Of a stretch of 64,000 bases of DNA, positions 27,224 to 36,474 are shown piece after piece. A program made the position numbers and the translations under genes. Every line of letters starts with the position of its first letter. Position 1 is the stretch's first letter. The notes beneath the pieces are model-generated. The model did not search any database, was not told the origin of the DNA, and saw only the letters and a list, made by a program, of their open reading frames with translations. The stretch comes from CAVUCH01 sp963763095 (GTDB taxonomy: Bacteria; Acidobacteriota; Vicinamibacteria; Vicinamibacterales; JAENWD01): positions 62,001-126,000 of the forward strand of contig CAVXNR010000021.1 in NCBI GenBank assembly GCA_963763095.1, written 5' to 3'.

Positions 27224-28473
27224 CGTATCCGGCAGCGGTGCTCGCCCTGCTGATCGTCTTGGCGCCGCCGGCTCAGGCCCAGGAACCTTCCGCAGTCGAG
27301 ACCGTCGTCGACATCCGCGTGCACGGCAATCACACCACGCCGGACGCCGAGATCATCCGCATCGCGGGAGTTTCGACAGGAACGCCGTTTTCGCCGTCTC
27401 TCATCACCGACGTGGAGGGGCGTCTCCGGCAGAGCGGCCGGTTCAGGAGCATCGAGGTTCGCAAGCGATACCAGTCCATCGAGGACGCGAACGCCATCCT
27501 GCTCATCATCCTCGTCGAGGAGCAGCCGGGCGTCTCGGAGAGCATCCCGAGGCCCGGTGTGCTCCGGCGGATGAGGGCAGGCACGATGTGGCTGCCGGTG
27601 CTCACGGCCGAGGACGGCTACGGCCTCACGTACGGCGCACGCGTGAGCCTCGTCGATGCGGTGGGTCGGCACACCCGTCTGTCCGTGCCCCTGACATGGG
27701 GCGGTGAGCGTCGCGCATCAGTAGAGGTCGAGCGGCGCTTCACCCACGGGCCGCTCACGCGCCTTACGGCCGATGCGGGCATCACGCGGCGTGAGCACCC
27801 GGGCCTTGATCTCTCCGACCGCCGCACCGGCGTGGGCGTGCGCGCGGAGCGCGCGCTGTCGTCCTGGTTCCGCCTCGGGGGCCAGGCGCGCCTCTCGGAC
27901 GTGCGGTTCGGCGACACCGACGATCGGCTCCGAACGGTGGGCGTCGAGGCCACGCTCGACACGCGGCGCGATCCCGCGTTCCCGCGCAATGCCGTGTACG
28001 CGTCAGCGACCGTCGAGCGACTGTGGTTCGAACACTCGGACGCCACCGGGCGCGTGCTGACCGACGTCCGGGGCTACGTCGGGATCGTGCGGCAGGTGGT
28101 GTTCGTCGCCCGGCTGCAGCAGGCATGGGCGGCGGACGCCTTGCCGCAGTTCGAGCAACCGCTGCTGGGCGGCGCCGCATCGCTGCGCGGCTTTCGTCTG
28201 GGCTACCGGATGGGCGATCGCCTCGTGGCCGCGTCGGCGGAGGTGCGGATGCCGATCAACTCACCGCTCCGGATCGCACGTACGGGCGTGGCGCTCTTCA
28301 CCGATGCGGGCACGGTCTACGGCGCCGACGAGCGGCTGGCCGACACGCGGTGGGACAGGAGCGTCGGGGCCGGGGCCTTCATCACCGCCCCCATGGTCTC
28401 ATTGCGGCTCGACGTGGCCCACGGGCTCGACGCCGGGACGCGCGCGCACTTCACACTCGCCTTTGCCTTCTGA
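27220..28473 (+). CDS. Omp85/BamA-superfamily outer-membrane protein
   Basis: 417 residues. The ATG at 27220 overlaps the stop of the gene before. A signal peptide (LALLIVLAPPAQA) is followed by one POTRA domain at about 25-105 (VVDIRVHGNHTTPDAEIIRI AGVSTGTPF; FRSIEVRKRY). The remainder is a 16-strand-type surface-antigen barrel with RLTADAGITRREHPGLD, LDTRRDPAFPRNAVYASATV, LPQFEQPLLGGAASLRGFRL GYRMGD (the LRGF / GG..LRG loop of Omp85) and a final beta strand ending FTLAFAF with terminal Phe. One POTRA is fewer than BamA, so it is more like the small Omp85 group (TamA/patatin-associated type). Role: insertion or transport across the outer membrane. Confidence 0.87.
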   Translation: MTYPAAVLALLIVLAPPAQAQEPSAVETVVDIRVHGNHTTPDAEIIRIAGVSTGTPFSPSLITDVEGRLRQSGRFRSIEVRKRYQSIEDANAILLIILVEEQPGVSESIPRPGVLRRMRAGTMWLPVLTAEDGYGLTYGARVSLVDAVGRHTRLSVPLTWGGERRASVEVERRFTHGPLTRLTADAGITRREHPGLDLSDRRTGVGVRAERALSSWFRLGGQARLSDVRFGDTDDRLRTVGVEATLDTRRDPAFPRNAVYASATVERLWFEHSDATGRVLTDVRGYVGIVRQVVFVARLQQAWAADALPQFEQPLLGGAASLRGFRLGYRMGDRLVAASAEVRMPINSPLRIARTGVALFTDAGTVYGADERLADTRWDRSVGAGAFITAPMVSLRLDVAHGLDAGTRAHFTLAFAF

Positions 28474-28514
28474 GGCTGAGGCACTCACACTGTGGACGTC
28501 ATTCTGGCGACCGT

Positions 28515-30679
28515 CTACCGGGTGCCGCCACCACTGAACCCGCGTTGCTCGAGCAGCGCCTTCACCTCGGGATCGCGCCCGCGGAACAAGCGATAGGCTT
28601 CCGCTCGATCAATCGTATTGCCGTTCGAGAGGATGTACTGGCGCATTCGCTGCGCGACAGCCTTGTCCCATGGGCCGCCCGCCTCGAGGAAGGCCCTCCA
28701 TGTGTCCGCATCCATCACCTCCGACCACAGATAGCTGTAGTAGCCCGCCGAGTACGAGTCACTCGCAAAGAGGTGTGTGAACTGGGGCAGGCGGTGTCGC
28801 ATGGCCACCTCGCGCGGCATGCCGATGCGTGCCAGCGTGTCCCGCTCGAACGCACCTGCGTCGACGGTGCCGTCAGGGGTCATGTGCAGGTCCATATCGA
28901 CGATCGCCGAGCTGAGGTACTCCACCGTCGTGTAGCCCTGGTTGAAGGTCTCGCTGCGCACGATCTTGTCGACGAGCGCCTGCGGCATCGGCTCCTTCGT
29001 CTGGTAGTGCCGTGCGTAGCGATCGAGCACTTCGCGCGTCAGCAGCCAGTGCTCGTTCACCTGGGAGGGGTATCGACGAAATCGCGCGGCGTCGCCGCAA
29101 GACCCGGGTACCGCACGTTCTGCAGCAGGCCGTGCAGCGCATGTCCGAACTCGTGGAACAGCGTCTCCGCATCGTCGAGCGAGATGAGCACGGGCTCGCC
29201 CGGCGCACCCTTGACGAAGTTGTTGTTGTTCGACGTGATCGCGGTCACGGGGCCCTCAAACGTGCTTTGCGTGCGGTATGAGAACGCCCAGGCACCGGAG
29301 CGCTTGCCACTCCGGGCGAAATTGTCGAGATAGAACAACCCGCGGTGCGCTCCCGTGGCCGTGTCGGTCACCTCCCAGACGCGGACGTCCGGATGGAACA
29401 CCGGCACGCGGCCGCTGATCTCACGAAACGTGATCTCGTACCGCTGCTCCGCGGCCCAGAGCGCCCCCGCGACGATGTTGCCGAGCTCGAAGTACGGTTT
29501 GATCTCGCTCTGCTGCAGGTCGTACTTCGCCTTGCGCACCTTGTCGGCGTAGTAGAGATAGTCCCAGGGCTCGATGGTGATGGCGTGCCCCTCGGCGGTG
29601 GCGATCGCCTGCATGTCGGCGACTTCTTCCTTCACACGCGCGACGGCGGCCGGCCACACCTGCATCATCAGCTCGCGAGCGCGCACCGGATCCTTCGCCA
29701 TGGTGTCGGCCATGCGCCAGTGCGCGTGCGTCGCGTACCCGAGCAGTGCGGCACGCTCAGCCCGGAGCTTCACAACGCGGGCAATGATTGACTTCGTGTC
29801 GTTGGTATCGCCGTTGTCACCGCGGCGCTTGAAGCGGGTCCAGACCTGCTCGCGCAGGTCGCGCCGGCTCGCATAGGTCAGGAAGGGGTCCACGCTCGAT
29901 CGCGTGTTCACGATCACCCATTTGGCAGCGAGCCCGCGTTCCGCCGCCGCGGCCTTTGCAGCCGCGATGAGCGATTCCGAGAGGCCCGCGAGATCCGCTT
30001 CGCTGTCGAGGACGGTCCACGTGTTCTCGTCAGCGAGCACCTTTGCGCTGAACTCCGAGAAGAGGCCGGCCAGGGCCTGGTTGATCTCCCCGAGCTTCGC
30101 CTTGCCGGCGCCATCGAGCTTCGCACCCAGGCGCACGAAGCCGTCGTAAACCACGCTCGTCAGCCGTTGCTGGTCGGGCGCCAGTCCGGCCGCGGCGGCC
30201 GACGCGTGCACCGCCTCGACGCGCTTGAACAGGCGCGAGTCGAACGCAATCGCGTCGTCTGCGGCGGCAAGCTTGGGCCTCCACTCGCGGTCGAGCGCCT
30301 GGTATTCCGGCGAGTTCATGTTCGACGTCATGACGGCGAACAGCCGCATGAGACGGTCCCGGGCCTTCCCGGCGCGCTCCATGGCGGCAATCGTGTTCTC
30401 GAACGTGGGCGGCTGCGTGCTCCCCGAGATCGCCTCGATCTCGCGGTGTTCTTCAGCAAGCGCGGCCGCGAACGCTGCGGGGAACAACTCCGGCTTGATC
30501 ACGTCCCACGGCGGGACCCCACCGAAGGCGCCTCTCCACTCCGCAAGCAGGGGATTGGCGACACCGGGAGAGGCCGCTTGCGGGGATGGCGCCACTGGTG
30601 CGGCCACCTGCGCGCCGGCCGGAGCGATCGTGTGAGAGAGCGTGACCGCCGCGATGATGAGCGTGCACAGCTGACGCAT
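28515..30679 (-). CDS. dcp: M3-family peptidyl-dipeptidase (Dcp-like), one frameshift
   Basis: ATG at 30679; signal peptide about 1-24 (LCTLIIAAVTLSHTIAPAGA). NPLLAEWRGAFGGVPPWDVI, FENTIAAMERAGKARDRLMR LF and LLGYATHAHWRMADTMAKDP are typical of M3A. The zinc site HEFGH is at 509-513, in AETLFHEFGHALHGLLQNV. A one-base shift near 29065 breaks the sequence inside ARDFV-(D)-PSQ. The second part restarts NEHWLLTREVLDRYARHYQT and includes FNQGYTTVEYLSSAIVDMD and ASDSYSAGYYSYLWSEVMDA DTW, supplying the substrate-binding tyrosines. Total about 721 residues, as usual for Dcp. The enzyme releases C-terminal dipeptides from oligopeptides, here probably in the periplasm. Confidence 0.9.
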
Positions 30680-30927
30680 GATGGAGCCTCGAACAGGAAT
30701 GGATGTCGCGATGAATCCGCTGAAGGGCAGCAGGGTCGCGATGCTCGTATCGCACCGTTCAGCTTGTCACTAAGCCCGGGCCGGCGCAAGCGCCACGGGC
30801 CCGCCGCGAAGCCAGCGCACCGTCATGGGGATCCTCGTGGGGGAAGTGGACGTTGATCGTCGGCTTCCGGGTCGTGTTCAGATCCGCCACTGTTCAGGCG
30901 GCACGCACGTTGCTGAATCTGAGGAGT

Positions 30928-31590
30928 ATGGCTGCGTGGTGGAAACGGAACGGCCTGTCCGTGACCTTGGCGATGATGTTCGTCGTGGTCTTCGCCGGGC
31001 AAGCCGTCGCGGGATTCCTGACACACAATCAGGAACTGGCGGAGCACGGGCAGCCCACGATCCCACTTGGTGCCTACCTGCTCTCTGCTCACTTCTACGA
31101 AGCGACCTTTGAGAACTGGGAGAGCGAGTTTCTTCAGATGGCGGTCTTCGTGCTGCTGACGACGGTCCTCTATCAACAGGGATCGTCTGAGTCGAAGCGC
31201 CCGGGCGTGATCGAACCAGTAGATGTGGACCCGCGTGAGGTGACACCAGCCAGCGATGCTCCGTGGCCGGTGCATCGAGGTGGACTCTGGTTGAAGTTCT
31301 ACGAACAGTCGCTGGGGCTGGCTTTCGCCCTGCTCTTCTTCCTGTCCATCGCGGGCCACGCGATTAGTGGAGCGGCCGAACACAACGCCGATGCGCGGAT
31401 GCACGGCGGTGAGACGATGACTGTATTCGGCTACCTCGCTGAGCCCCGGTTCTGGTTCGAATCCTTTCAGAATTGGCAGAGCGAGTTCCTGGCGCTCCTG
31501 GCAATGGTGGTGCTTTCGATTTTCCTGCGGCAGCGCGGGTCACCGGAGTCGAAGCCCGTTTATGCACCTCATTCCGAGACTGGCAAGTAG
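30928..31590 (+). CDS. DUF6766-family membrane protein with internal duplication
   Basis: 220 residues if started at the ATG at 30928; upstream in-frame codons exist and the GAGGAG sits too close to this ATG to be conclusive. Two halves repeat the same plan. Half one has a membrane helix (LSVTLAMMFVVVFAGQAVAG), a charged loop with HNQELAEHGQ, AYLLSAHFYEATFENWESEF LQM and a second helix ending LYQQGSSESKRP. Half two has LGLAFALLFFLSIAGHAISG, EHNADARMHGG, AEPRFWFESFQNWQSEFLAL and a helix ending FLRQRGSPESKPV. Four membrane spans in all. The NWESEF/NWQSEF motif is the family mark. Function unknown. Confidence 0.82.
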   Translation: MAAWWKRNGLSVTLAMMFVVVFAGQAVAGFLTHNQELAEHGQPTIPLGAYLLSAHFYEATFENWESEFLQMAVFVLLTTVLYQQGSSESKRPGVIEPVDVDPREVTPASDAPWPVHRGGLWLKFYEQSLGLAFALLFFLSIAGHAISGAAEHNADARMHGGETMTVFGYLAEPRFWFESFQNWQSEFLALLAMVVLSIFLRQRGSPESKPVYAPHSETGK

Positions 31591-31679
31591 TCGAACGAGG
31601 CCAGACGGGGACGTACGGGACGTGACGACCTGGAGTGCGGATCGTCGAAATCCTGAATGAAACCGCATCAGACGCAACG

Positions 31680-31722
31680 ACACGCAACGGGTCTGATAGA
31701 TTTGCGTGTTGTGCCGCGGCAC
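31680..31722. promoter_or_regulatory. Inverted repeats upstream of the ALDH7-type gene
   Basis: ACACGCAA (31680-31687) and TTGCGTGT (31702-31709) form a perfect 8-base dyad with a 14-base gap. Directly after it lies GTGCCGCGGCAC (31711-31722), a perfect 12-base palindrome. Both lie within 70 bases of the dehydrogenase start. They could be operator sites; no regulator gene is adjacent. Confidence 0.4.
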
Positions 31723-31747
31723 GTCTGTGCGGCAGGGATGAGGATTC

Positions 31748-33289
31748 ATGGCCACTACCGTCAGCACGCCATCGCTGCTCGCGAAACTGCAGCTCGAGAA
31801 CGTGAATCAGGGCGCTTCGGCGGGCGCGGATCGCTGGATAAGCGACCCGGACGCCCAGGAACTCGTGTCCTACAACCCGGCGACCGGCGAACCCATCGCG
31901 CGCGTGCTGCAGGCGTCGGCCGAGGCGTACGACGAGGTAGTCGGCGACGCCGCGGCCGCCTTCCAGTCGTGGCGGATGACGCCTCCGCCCAGGCGCGGCG
32001 AGCTCGTGCGCGATCTTGGCAACGCACTGCGCGAGATGAAGGAGCCGCTCGGCGATCTCGTGTCGCTGGAGATGGGGAAGATCCGGGCCGAGGGGCACGG
32101 CGAGGTGCAGGAGATGATCGACATCTGCGACTTCGCGACCGGCCTCTCGCGTCAGCTGTACGGCCTGACGATGGGCTCGGAGAGGCCGGGGCACCGGATG
32201 ATGGAGCAGTGGCATCCCCTGGGTGTGGTCGGCGTCATCACGGCCTTCAACTTCCCCGTGGCCGTCTGGGCGTGGAACAGCGCCATCGCGGCCGTGTGCG
32301 GCGATCCGGTCGTGTGGAAGCCTGCCGCCCCGACGCCGCTCTGCGCCGTCGCTGTGCAGCACATCGCCAACCGGGTCATGGCTGACCACGGCGTCCGCGG
32401 CGTGTTCACCCTCGCCATCGGTGCCGGGCGCACGGTGGGCGAGCGGATGCTGAACGATCGACGACTGCCGCTCATCTCGTTCACCGGTTCCACGCAGGTG
32501 GGCGAGCACGTGGCTGCGACCGTGGCGAAGCGGTTTGGACGCACGATTCTCGAACTGGGCGGCAACAACGCGATCATCGTGACGGAGGACGCGGACCTGG
32601 ATCTCGCCACGCGTGCCATCCTGTTCGGTGCCGTGGGCACGGCCGGCCAGCGCTGCACGTCCACGCGGCGCATCATCGCGCAGAAGACGATCGCGGGCGA
32701 GCTCGTCGAGCGCCTGGTGCGCGCCTACAAGCAGGTTCGGATCGGCGACCCGCTGGACCCGTCCACGTTGATGGGTCCCCTGGTGACCCCCGACGCGCTG
32801 ACCGACATGTTCGCGGCGATCGATCAGATCAAGACCGAGGGGGGCGAGATCGTCGTCGGTGGTGGCCGGCGCGCCGATCTCGGGCCGCAGTTCGTGGAGC
32901 CCACGATCGTCCGCATGCCCGCGCAGAGCGCCATCGTCAAGGCGGAGACATTCGCCCCTGTGTTGTACGTGCTCGAGTACGACACCTTCGAGGAGGCCCT
33001 GTCACTTCATAACGACGTACCGCAGGGTCTGTCGAGCGCGATCTTCACGGAGAGCATGCGCAAGGCGGAGGAGTTCCTGTCGGCGAAGGGTTCCGACTGC
33101 GGCATCGCCAACGTGAACATCGGTACGTCGGGCGCAGAGATCGGCGGAGCGTTCGGCGGCGAGAAGGAGACGGGCGGGGGTCGCGAGTCGGGCTCCGATT
33201 CGTGGAAGACGTACATGCGCCGGCAGACCAACACGGTGAACTGGTCGACCGCGCTGCCGCTGGCCCAGGGGATCACGTTCGGGGAGTAG
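31748..33289 (+). CDS. ALDH7-type aldehyde dehydrogenase (alpha-aminoadipic semialdehyde / piperidine-6-carboxylate dehydrogenase-like)
   Basis: 513 residues; ATG at 31748 with GAGGA four bases upstream. ALDH fold complete: WHPLGVVGVITAFNFPVAVW AWN, VWKPAAPTPLCAVA, SFTGSTQVGEHVA, the general-base Glu in ILELGGNNAIIV and catalytic C303 in GTAGQRCTSTRR. NVNIGTSGAEIGGAFGGEKE TGGGRESGSDSWKTYMRRQT is the special C-terminal signature of ALDH7, which recognises the carboxylate of aminoadipate semialdehyde. This points to lysine (pipecolate/aminoadipate) degradation or osmolyte metabolism, in the cytoplasm. The other lysine-pathway genes are not nearby. Single gene, intact, with possible operators upstream. 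Confidence 0.92.
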   Translation: MATTVSTPSLLAKLQLENVNQGASAGADRWISDPDAQELVSYNPATGEPIARVLQASAEAYDEVVGDAAAAFQSWRMTPPPRRGELVRDLGNALREMKEPLGDLVSLEMGKIRAEGHGEVQEMIDICDFATGLSRQLYGLTMGSERPGHRMMEQWHPLGVVGVITAFNFPVAVWAWNSAIAAVCGDPVVWKPAAPTPLCAVAVQHIANRVMADHGVRGVFTLAIGAGRTVGERMLNDRRLPLISFTGSTQVGEHVAATVAKRFGRTILELGGNNAIIVTEDADLDLATRAILFGAVGTAGQRCTSTRRIIAQKTIAGELVERLVRAYKQVRIGDPLDPSTLMGPLVTPDALTDMFAAIDQIKTEGGEIVVGGGRRADLGPQFVEPTIVRMPAQSAIVKAETFAPVLYVLEYDTFEEALSLHNDVPQGLSSAIFTESMRKAEEFLSAKGSDCGIANVNIGTSGAEIGGAFGGEKETGGGRESGSDSWKTYMRRQTNTVNWSTALPLAQGITFGE

Positions 33290-33322
33290 GTCGCGAGCTC
33301 CGCACCGATCGGCGGCGCACGA

Positions 33323-33345
33323 TGTGGGGCAGGGCTTCAGCCCTG
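33323..33345 (+). repeat. REP-like palindromic repeat family B, copy 1
   Basis: Core GGGGCAGGGCTTCAGCCC with the dyad CAGGGCT-T/C-AGCCCTG able to form a small hairpin. The same 23-base unit recurs at 38173, 38219, 44337 and 44371. Confidence 0.85.
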
Positions 33346-33394
33346 GATGACAGCTCACCAAGGACACGAAGGGCACAAAGCAGAATTGAATTGC

Positions 33395-33924
33395 GTGCCG
33401 CCGCCGATCACGCATTTTGCCCACTGCCCCCGCTGCGGGGCGCGACAGCCGGACGGTGACCCGCCGGCCGAGGGGGGCCGTTTCGCTGCGTGTCGTGTCG
33501 CTTCACGCTGTTCTTCAACGCCGCCAGCGCCGTCGCCGCGATCCTTGTGCGCTCGGATGGAGACGCCCTGTTCATCAGGCGCGCGAAGGACCCGGGGAAG
33601 GGCAGGCTCGGGATGCCGGGCGGCTTCGTGGATGCGGGCGAAAGCGCCGAAGGCGCCCTCATTCGCGAGATACGGGAGGAGGTCGGGCTCGAGGTCGCGG
33701 GGCTGCGCTATCTGAGTTCCCATCCGAATCTGTACGCGTACGCCGACGTCACCTACACCACGCTCGACCTGTTCTACACGGCCACGGTCAGCGACCCGCA
33801 GCGCGCCGTCGCACTCGATTCCGTCGAGAGCCTCGTGTGGGCCGATCCGCTGACGGTCGATCTCGATGAGATTGCGTTCGACTCCATGCGCGCGGCGTTG
33901 ACCCGGTACCGCGGAGGGCAGTGA
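33395..33924 (+). CDS. NUDIX hydrolase with N-terminal zinc ribbon (one frame change)
   Basis: The N-terminal part reads HFAHCPRCGARQPDGDPPAE GGRF in one frame. After a small indel near 33488 the text is VSCRFTLFFNAASAVAAILV. Together these make the CPxCG....FxCxxCxF zinc ribbon found in NudC-like and related NUDIX proteins. The NUDIX box is complete: GGFVDAGESAEGALIREIRE EVGLEV (the G-x5-E-x7-REUxEExGU pattern). The final part (VESLVWADPLTVDLDEIAF) is a normal NUDIX tail. It hydrolyses a nucleoside diphosphate linked to another group; the exact substrate is unknown. The upstream start (GTG at 33395) is a guess; GTG at 33490 would give a protein lacking the ribbon. Confidence 0.8.
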
Positions 33925-33981
33925 CGGCGGCCTCGGTCCGCCGCCCTCCACCGCCTGCCGCCGGCCGAAGGGAGCCCACAC

Positions 33982-34683
33982 GTGCCATCGGCACACGTTC
34001 AGTCACCGTTTTCCCGCACAGCCCTGATCGCCGGTGCAACCGGGTTGGTCGGGCGTCACCTGCTCGACGCGCTGCTGGCATCACCACAGTACCTGGGGAT
34101 AACGGCTGTCGTGCGCAGACCCCTGGCGCGCAGCGACCCGCGTCTGGACGTGCGCGTGGTCGCGTTCGATCAGCTCGCGGCTGCACCGCCCGTGCCCGCG
34201 ACGGATGCGTTCTGTGCGCTCGGGACCACGATTGCCGCTGCCGGTTCGCCGGACGCGTTCGCCGCCGTCGATCTGGGTCACGTGACGGCGTTCGCCAGGT
34301 TCGCGCGCGCCGGCGGCGTGCGGCGGTTCGTCCTGGTGTCCTCGGTCGGCGCCGACCCGGCCGCCTCCAACTTCTACCTCCGGGTCAAGGGGCAGGCGGA
34401 ACGCGCCGTGGCGGCGATCGGGTTCGAGGGGCTCGACATCATCCGGCCCGGGCTCCTGCTGGGGGCCCGCAGCGAATCGCGGCCGGCGGAGGCAGTGGCG
34501 CAGCGCCTGATGCCGCTCATGACGTTCGCATTGGTCGGCCGGCTCCGGAAGTACCGCCCGGTGGAGGCCAGCGTCGTCGCCGCCGCCATGATCGGAACAA
34601 CCCTTGCTCAGCACGAGGGCGTGCGTGTGCTGGAGTACGACCTGATCCGCAGGATGGCGGCATCCGCACGCGCTGACCGATGA
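33982..34683 (+). CDS. NAD(P)-binding atypical SDR, HTATIP2/CC3-like
   Basis: 233 residues; GTG at 33982 preceded by AAGGGAG. TALIAGATGLVGRHLLDALL carries the atypical-SDR glycine motif (GATGLVG at 18-24). TDAFCALGTTIAAAGSPDAF, VRRFVLVSSVGADPAASNFY and YLRVKGQAERAVAAIGFEGL follow, the last with the YxxxK pair (Y and K in FYLRVK). DIIRPGLLLGARSESRP completes the pattern of the HTATIP2-like group. Probably an NADPH-dependent reductase or a cofactor-sensing regulatory protein. It lies 57 bases after the NUDIX gene on the same strand, so the two may be co-transcribed. Confidence 0.85.
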   Translation: MPSAHVQSPFSRTALIAGATGLVGRHLLDALLASPQYLGITAVVRRPLARSDPRLDVRVVAFDQLAAAPPVPATDAFCALGTTIAAAGSPDAFAAVDLGHVTAFARFARAGGVRRFVLVSSVGADPAASNFYLRVKGQAERAVAAIGFEGLDIIRPGLLLGARSESRPAEAVAQRLMPLMTFALVGRLRKYRPVEASVVAAAMIGTTLAQHEGVRVLEYDLIRRMAASARADR

Positions 34684-34770
34684 CGTATCGGTGCTGCCGT
34701 GAAGCTCTGGCGGTACGGGTGGGCACGCGCGGATGACGGGCGGCGGTAGCGGAATGGCAGAGGAGGCACG

Positions 34771-35619
34771 ATGAAGTGGCAACCCGGTGACGACAGGTAC
34801 GTCGAGGACCGCCGCGGCATGTCGATCGGCGGCCGTGGCGTTCCCGTGGGGATCGGAGGCGTGTTGGTTCTGCTGGTTCTCAGCTGGCTGACCGGCACTG
34901 ACCTGCTGTCGCTGCTCGGGCCGGCCACGGAGCAGGGCGGGGAACAGACAGTGCAGCGGCCCGTCGACCCGGCGCAGGAGCCGCTCGCAAAGATGGCTGG
35001 CGCGCTGCTGACCGACCTCAATCAGACGTGGGCCCGAACGCTCGGTGATCGGTACCAGCCAACCACCGTCGTGCTCTTCACGGACCGGGTCGATGCGGAG
35101 GGATGCGGAATCGCAGGGTCGGCGACAGGGCCGTTCTACTGCCCGGCCACGCGCAAGGTCTATATCGACCTGGGGTTCTACCGTGAGCTCGAGGAGCGGT
35201 TCGGCGCGCCGGGCGACTTCGCCCAGGCGTACGTGCTGGCGCACGAAGTCGGACATCACGTGCAGGCGCTCCTCGGGATCGAGTCGCGGGTCCGGGGCGC
35301 GCAAGGATCGGACCCGCAGCAGGCCAACGCGCTGTCGGTGCGGATGGAGCTGCAGGCCGACTGCTTTGCCGGCGTGTGGGGACACGCCGCCTCCCAGGGC
35401 GGTGGCCGCGTCGAGCTCGAGGCCGGCGACGTGGACGAGGGCCTCCGGGCGGCCGCCGCCATCGGCGATGACCGTCTCCAGCAGCAGGGTACCGGACGGG
35501 TCGCCCCGGAGAAGTTCACCCACGGGTCGTCAGCGCAGCGCGTGCAGTGGTTCCGTCGCGGCCTCGAGAGCGGCAACCCGGACGCGTGCGACACGTTCGG
35601 GAATGCAGCGACGTGGTGA
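34771..35619 (+). CDS. YpfJ/KPN_02809-type neutral zinc metallopeptidase
   Basis: 282 residues, ATG at 34771. MKWQPGDDRYVEDRRGMSIG is the standard opening of the PF04228 family. One membrane helix lies at about 27-46 (GIGGVLVLLVLSWLTG), so the domain faces the periplasm. PFYCPATRKVYIDLGFYREL, the zinc motif HEVGH at 158-162 in YVLAHEVGHHVQALLG, and ELQADCFAGVWGH with the third ligand follow. RVQWFRRGLESGNPDACDTF closes it. Substrate unknown; the family is widespread and uncharacterised in most bacteria. Intact. Confidence 0.93.
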   Translation: MKWQPGDDRYVEDRRGMSIGGRGVPVGIGGVLVLLVLSWLTGTDLLSLLGPATEQGGEQTVQRPVDPAQEPLAKMAGALLTDLNQTWARTLGDRYQPTTVVLFTDRVDAEGCGIAGSATGPFYCPATRKVYIDLGFYRELEERFGAPGDFAQAYVLAHEVGHHVQALLGIESRVRGAQGSDPQQANALSVRMELQADCFAGVWGHAASQGGGRVELEAGDVDEGLRAAAAIGDDRLQQQGTGRVAPEKFTHGSSAQRVQWFRRGLESGNPDACDTFGNAATW

Positions 35620-35736
35620 GAAGACGTCTAGGCGCTGGCGAGCTAGGCACCAAGCGCGCCAACGCCCAGCGCCGTAGAGCCTGCCAGCGCGCCCGTGAGA
35701 CAATGAGCGTTCCTCACCCCTGGAGTCCCTTCGCTG

Positions 35737-36402
35737 ATGGAAGCTCTGATCGATATCTTTCTGCACCTCGACACGCACCTCGCCGAGCTGACGGCCTCCT
35801 ACGGTCCGTGGATCTACGCCATCCTGTTCGCGATCATCTTTGCTGAAACCGGGCTCGTCGTGACCCCGTTTCTCCCCGGCGATTCCCTGCTCTTCGCGTG
35901 CGGGGCGCTGGCGGCGGTCGGAATTCTGAACCCGTGGCTGGTCGTGCTGCTGCTGCTCGTGGCCGCTATCGCGGGCGATGCGGTCAACTATGCCGCCGGC
36001 CGCTACGTGGGCCCACGCGTATTCATCGCGCAGGATCGCACCAGCTTCTGGCACCGGCTGCTCAATCGGGAGCACCTGGATCGCACGCACGCCTTCTTCG
36101 AGAAGTACGGCGGCAAGGCCGTGGTGCTCGGCCGCTTCGTCCCGATCGTTCGGACCTTCGTGCCGTTCGTCGCCGGCGGCGGGGCGATGACCTACGGGAA
36201 ATTCGCCTTCTTCAACGTCTCCGGCGCGATTCTCTGGGTCGGGATCTGCTTCGGCGCGGGGCTGCTGTTCGGGAACGTGCCGATCGTGAAGGACAACTTC
36301 TCGCTCGTGGCGATCGGCATCGTGCTCGTCTCCGTGATCCCGATCGGCCTCGAGCTCTTGAAGAAGCGGCGCACGCCAATCGTCGCCCCCGACCGCCTCT
36401 GA
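35737..36402 (+). CDS. DedA-family membrane protein
   Basis: 221 residues, ATG at 35737. Four to five membrane segments. The DedA signatures are FAETGLVVTPFLPGDSLLFA (E and the FLPGDS loop), AGDAVNYAAGRYVG, and FFEKYGGKAVVLGRFVPIVR TFVPFVAGGGAMTYGKFAFF with the conserved GRF.P..R..P..AG. DedA proteins of this subgroup are proton-dependent lipid or undecaprenyl-phosphate transporters/flippases in the inner membrane. Single gene, converging with the TPR gene. Intact. Confidence 0.93.
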   Translation: MEALIDIFLHLDTHLAELTASYGPWIYAILFAIIFAETGLVVTPFLPGDSLLFACGALAAVGILNPWLVVLLLLVAAIAGDAVNYAAGRYVGPRVFIAQDRTSFWHRLLNREHLDRTHAFFEKYGGKAVVLGRFVPIVRTFVPFVAGGGAMTYGKFAFFNVSGAILWVGICFGAGLLFGNVPIVKDNFSLVAIGIVLVSVIPIGLELLKKRRTPIVAPDRL

Positions 36403-36474
36403 GGCCAGGGGATCGGGGCCGACCTGCAGCGATAGCGCCCCAGCCGACTCCCGGCACCGGCTCCTGCCGCCGCC

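Noticed and set aside
26275..28473. A single frame joining the upstream exported protein and the Omp85 protein
   Set aside because: The upstream protein regains a sensible C-terminus (WQYLNYRQADVKVKLR) and a stop overlapping the Omp85 start once a frame change near 27165 is corrected. The Omp85 part has its own signal peptide.
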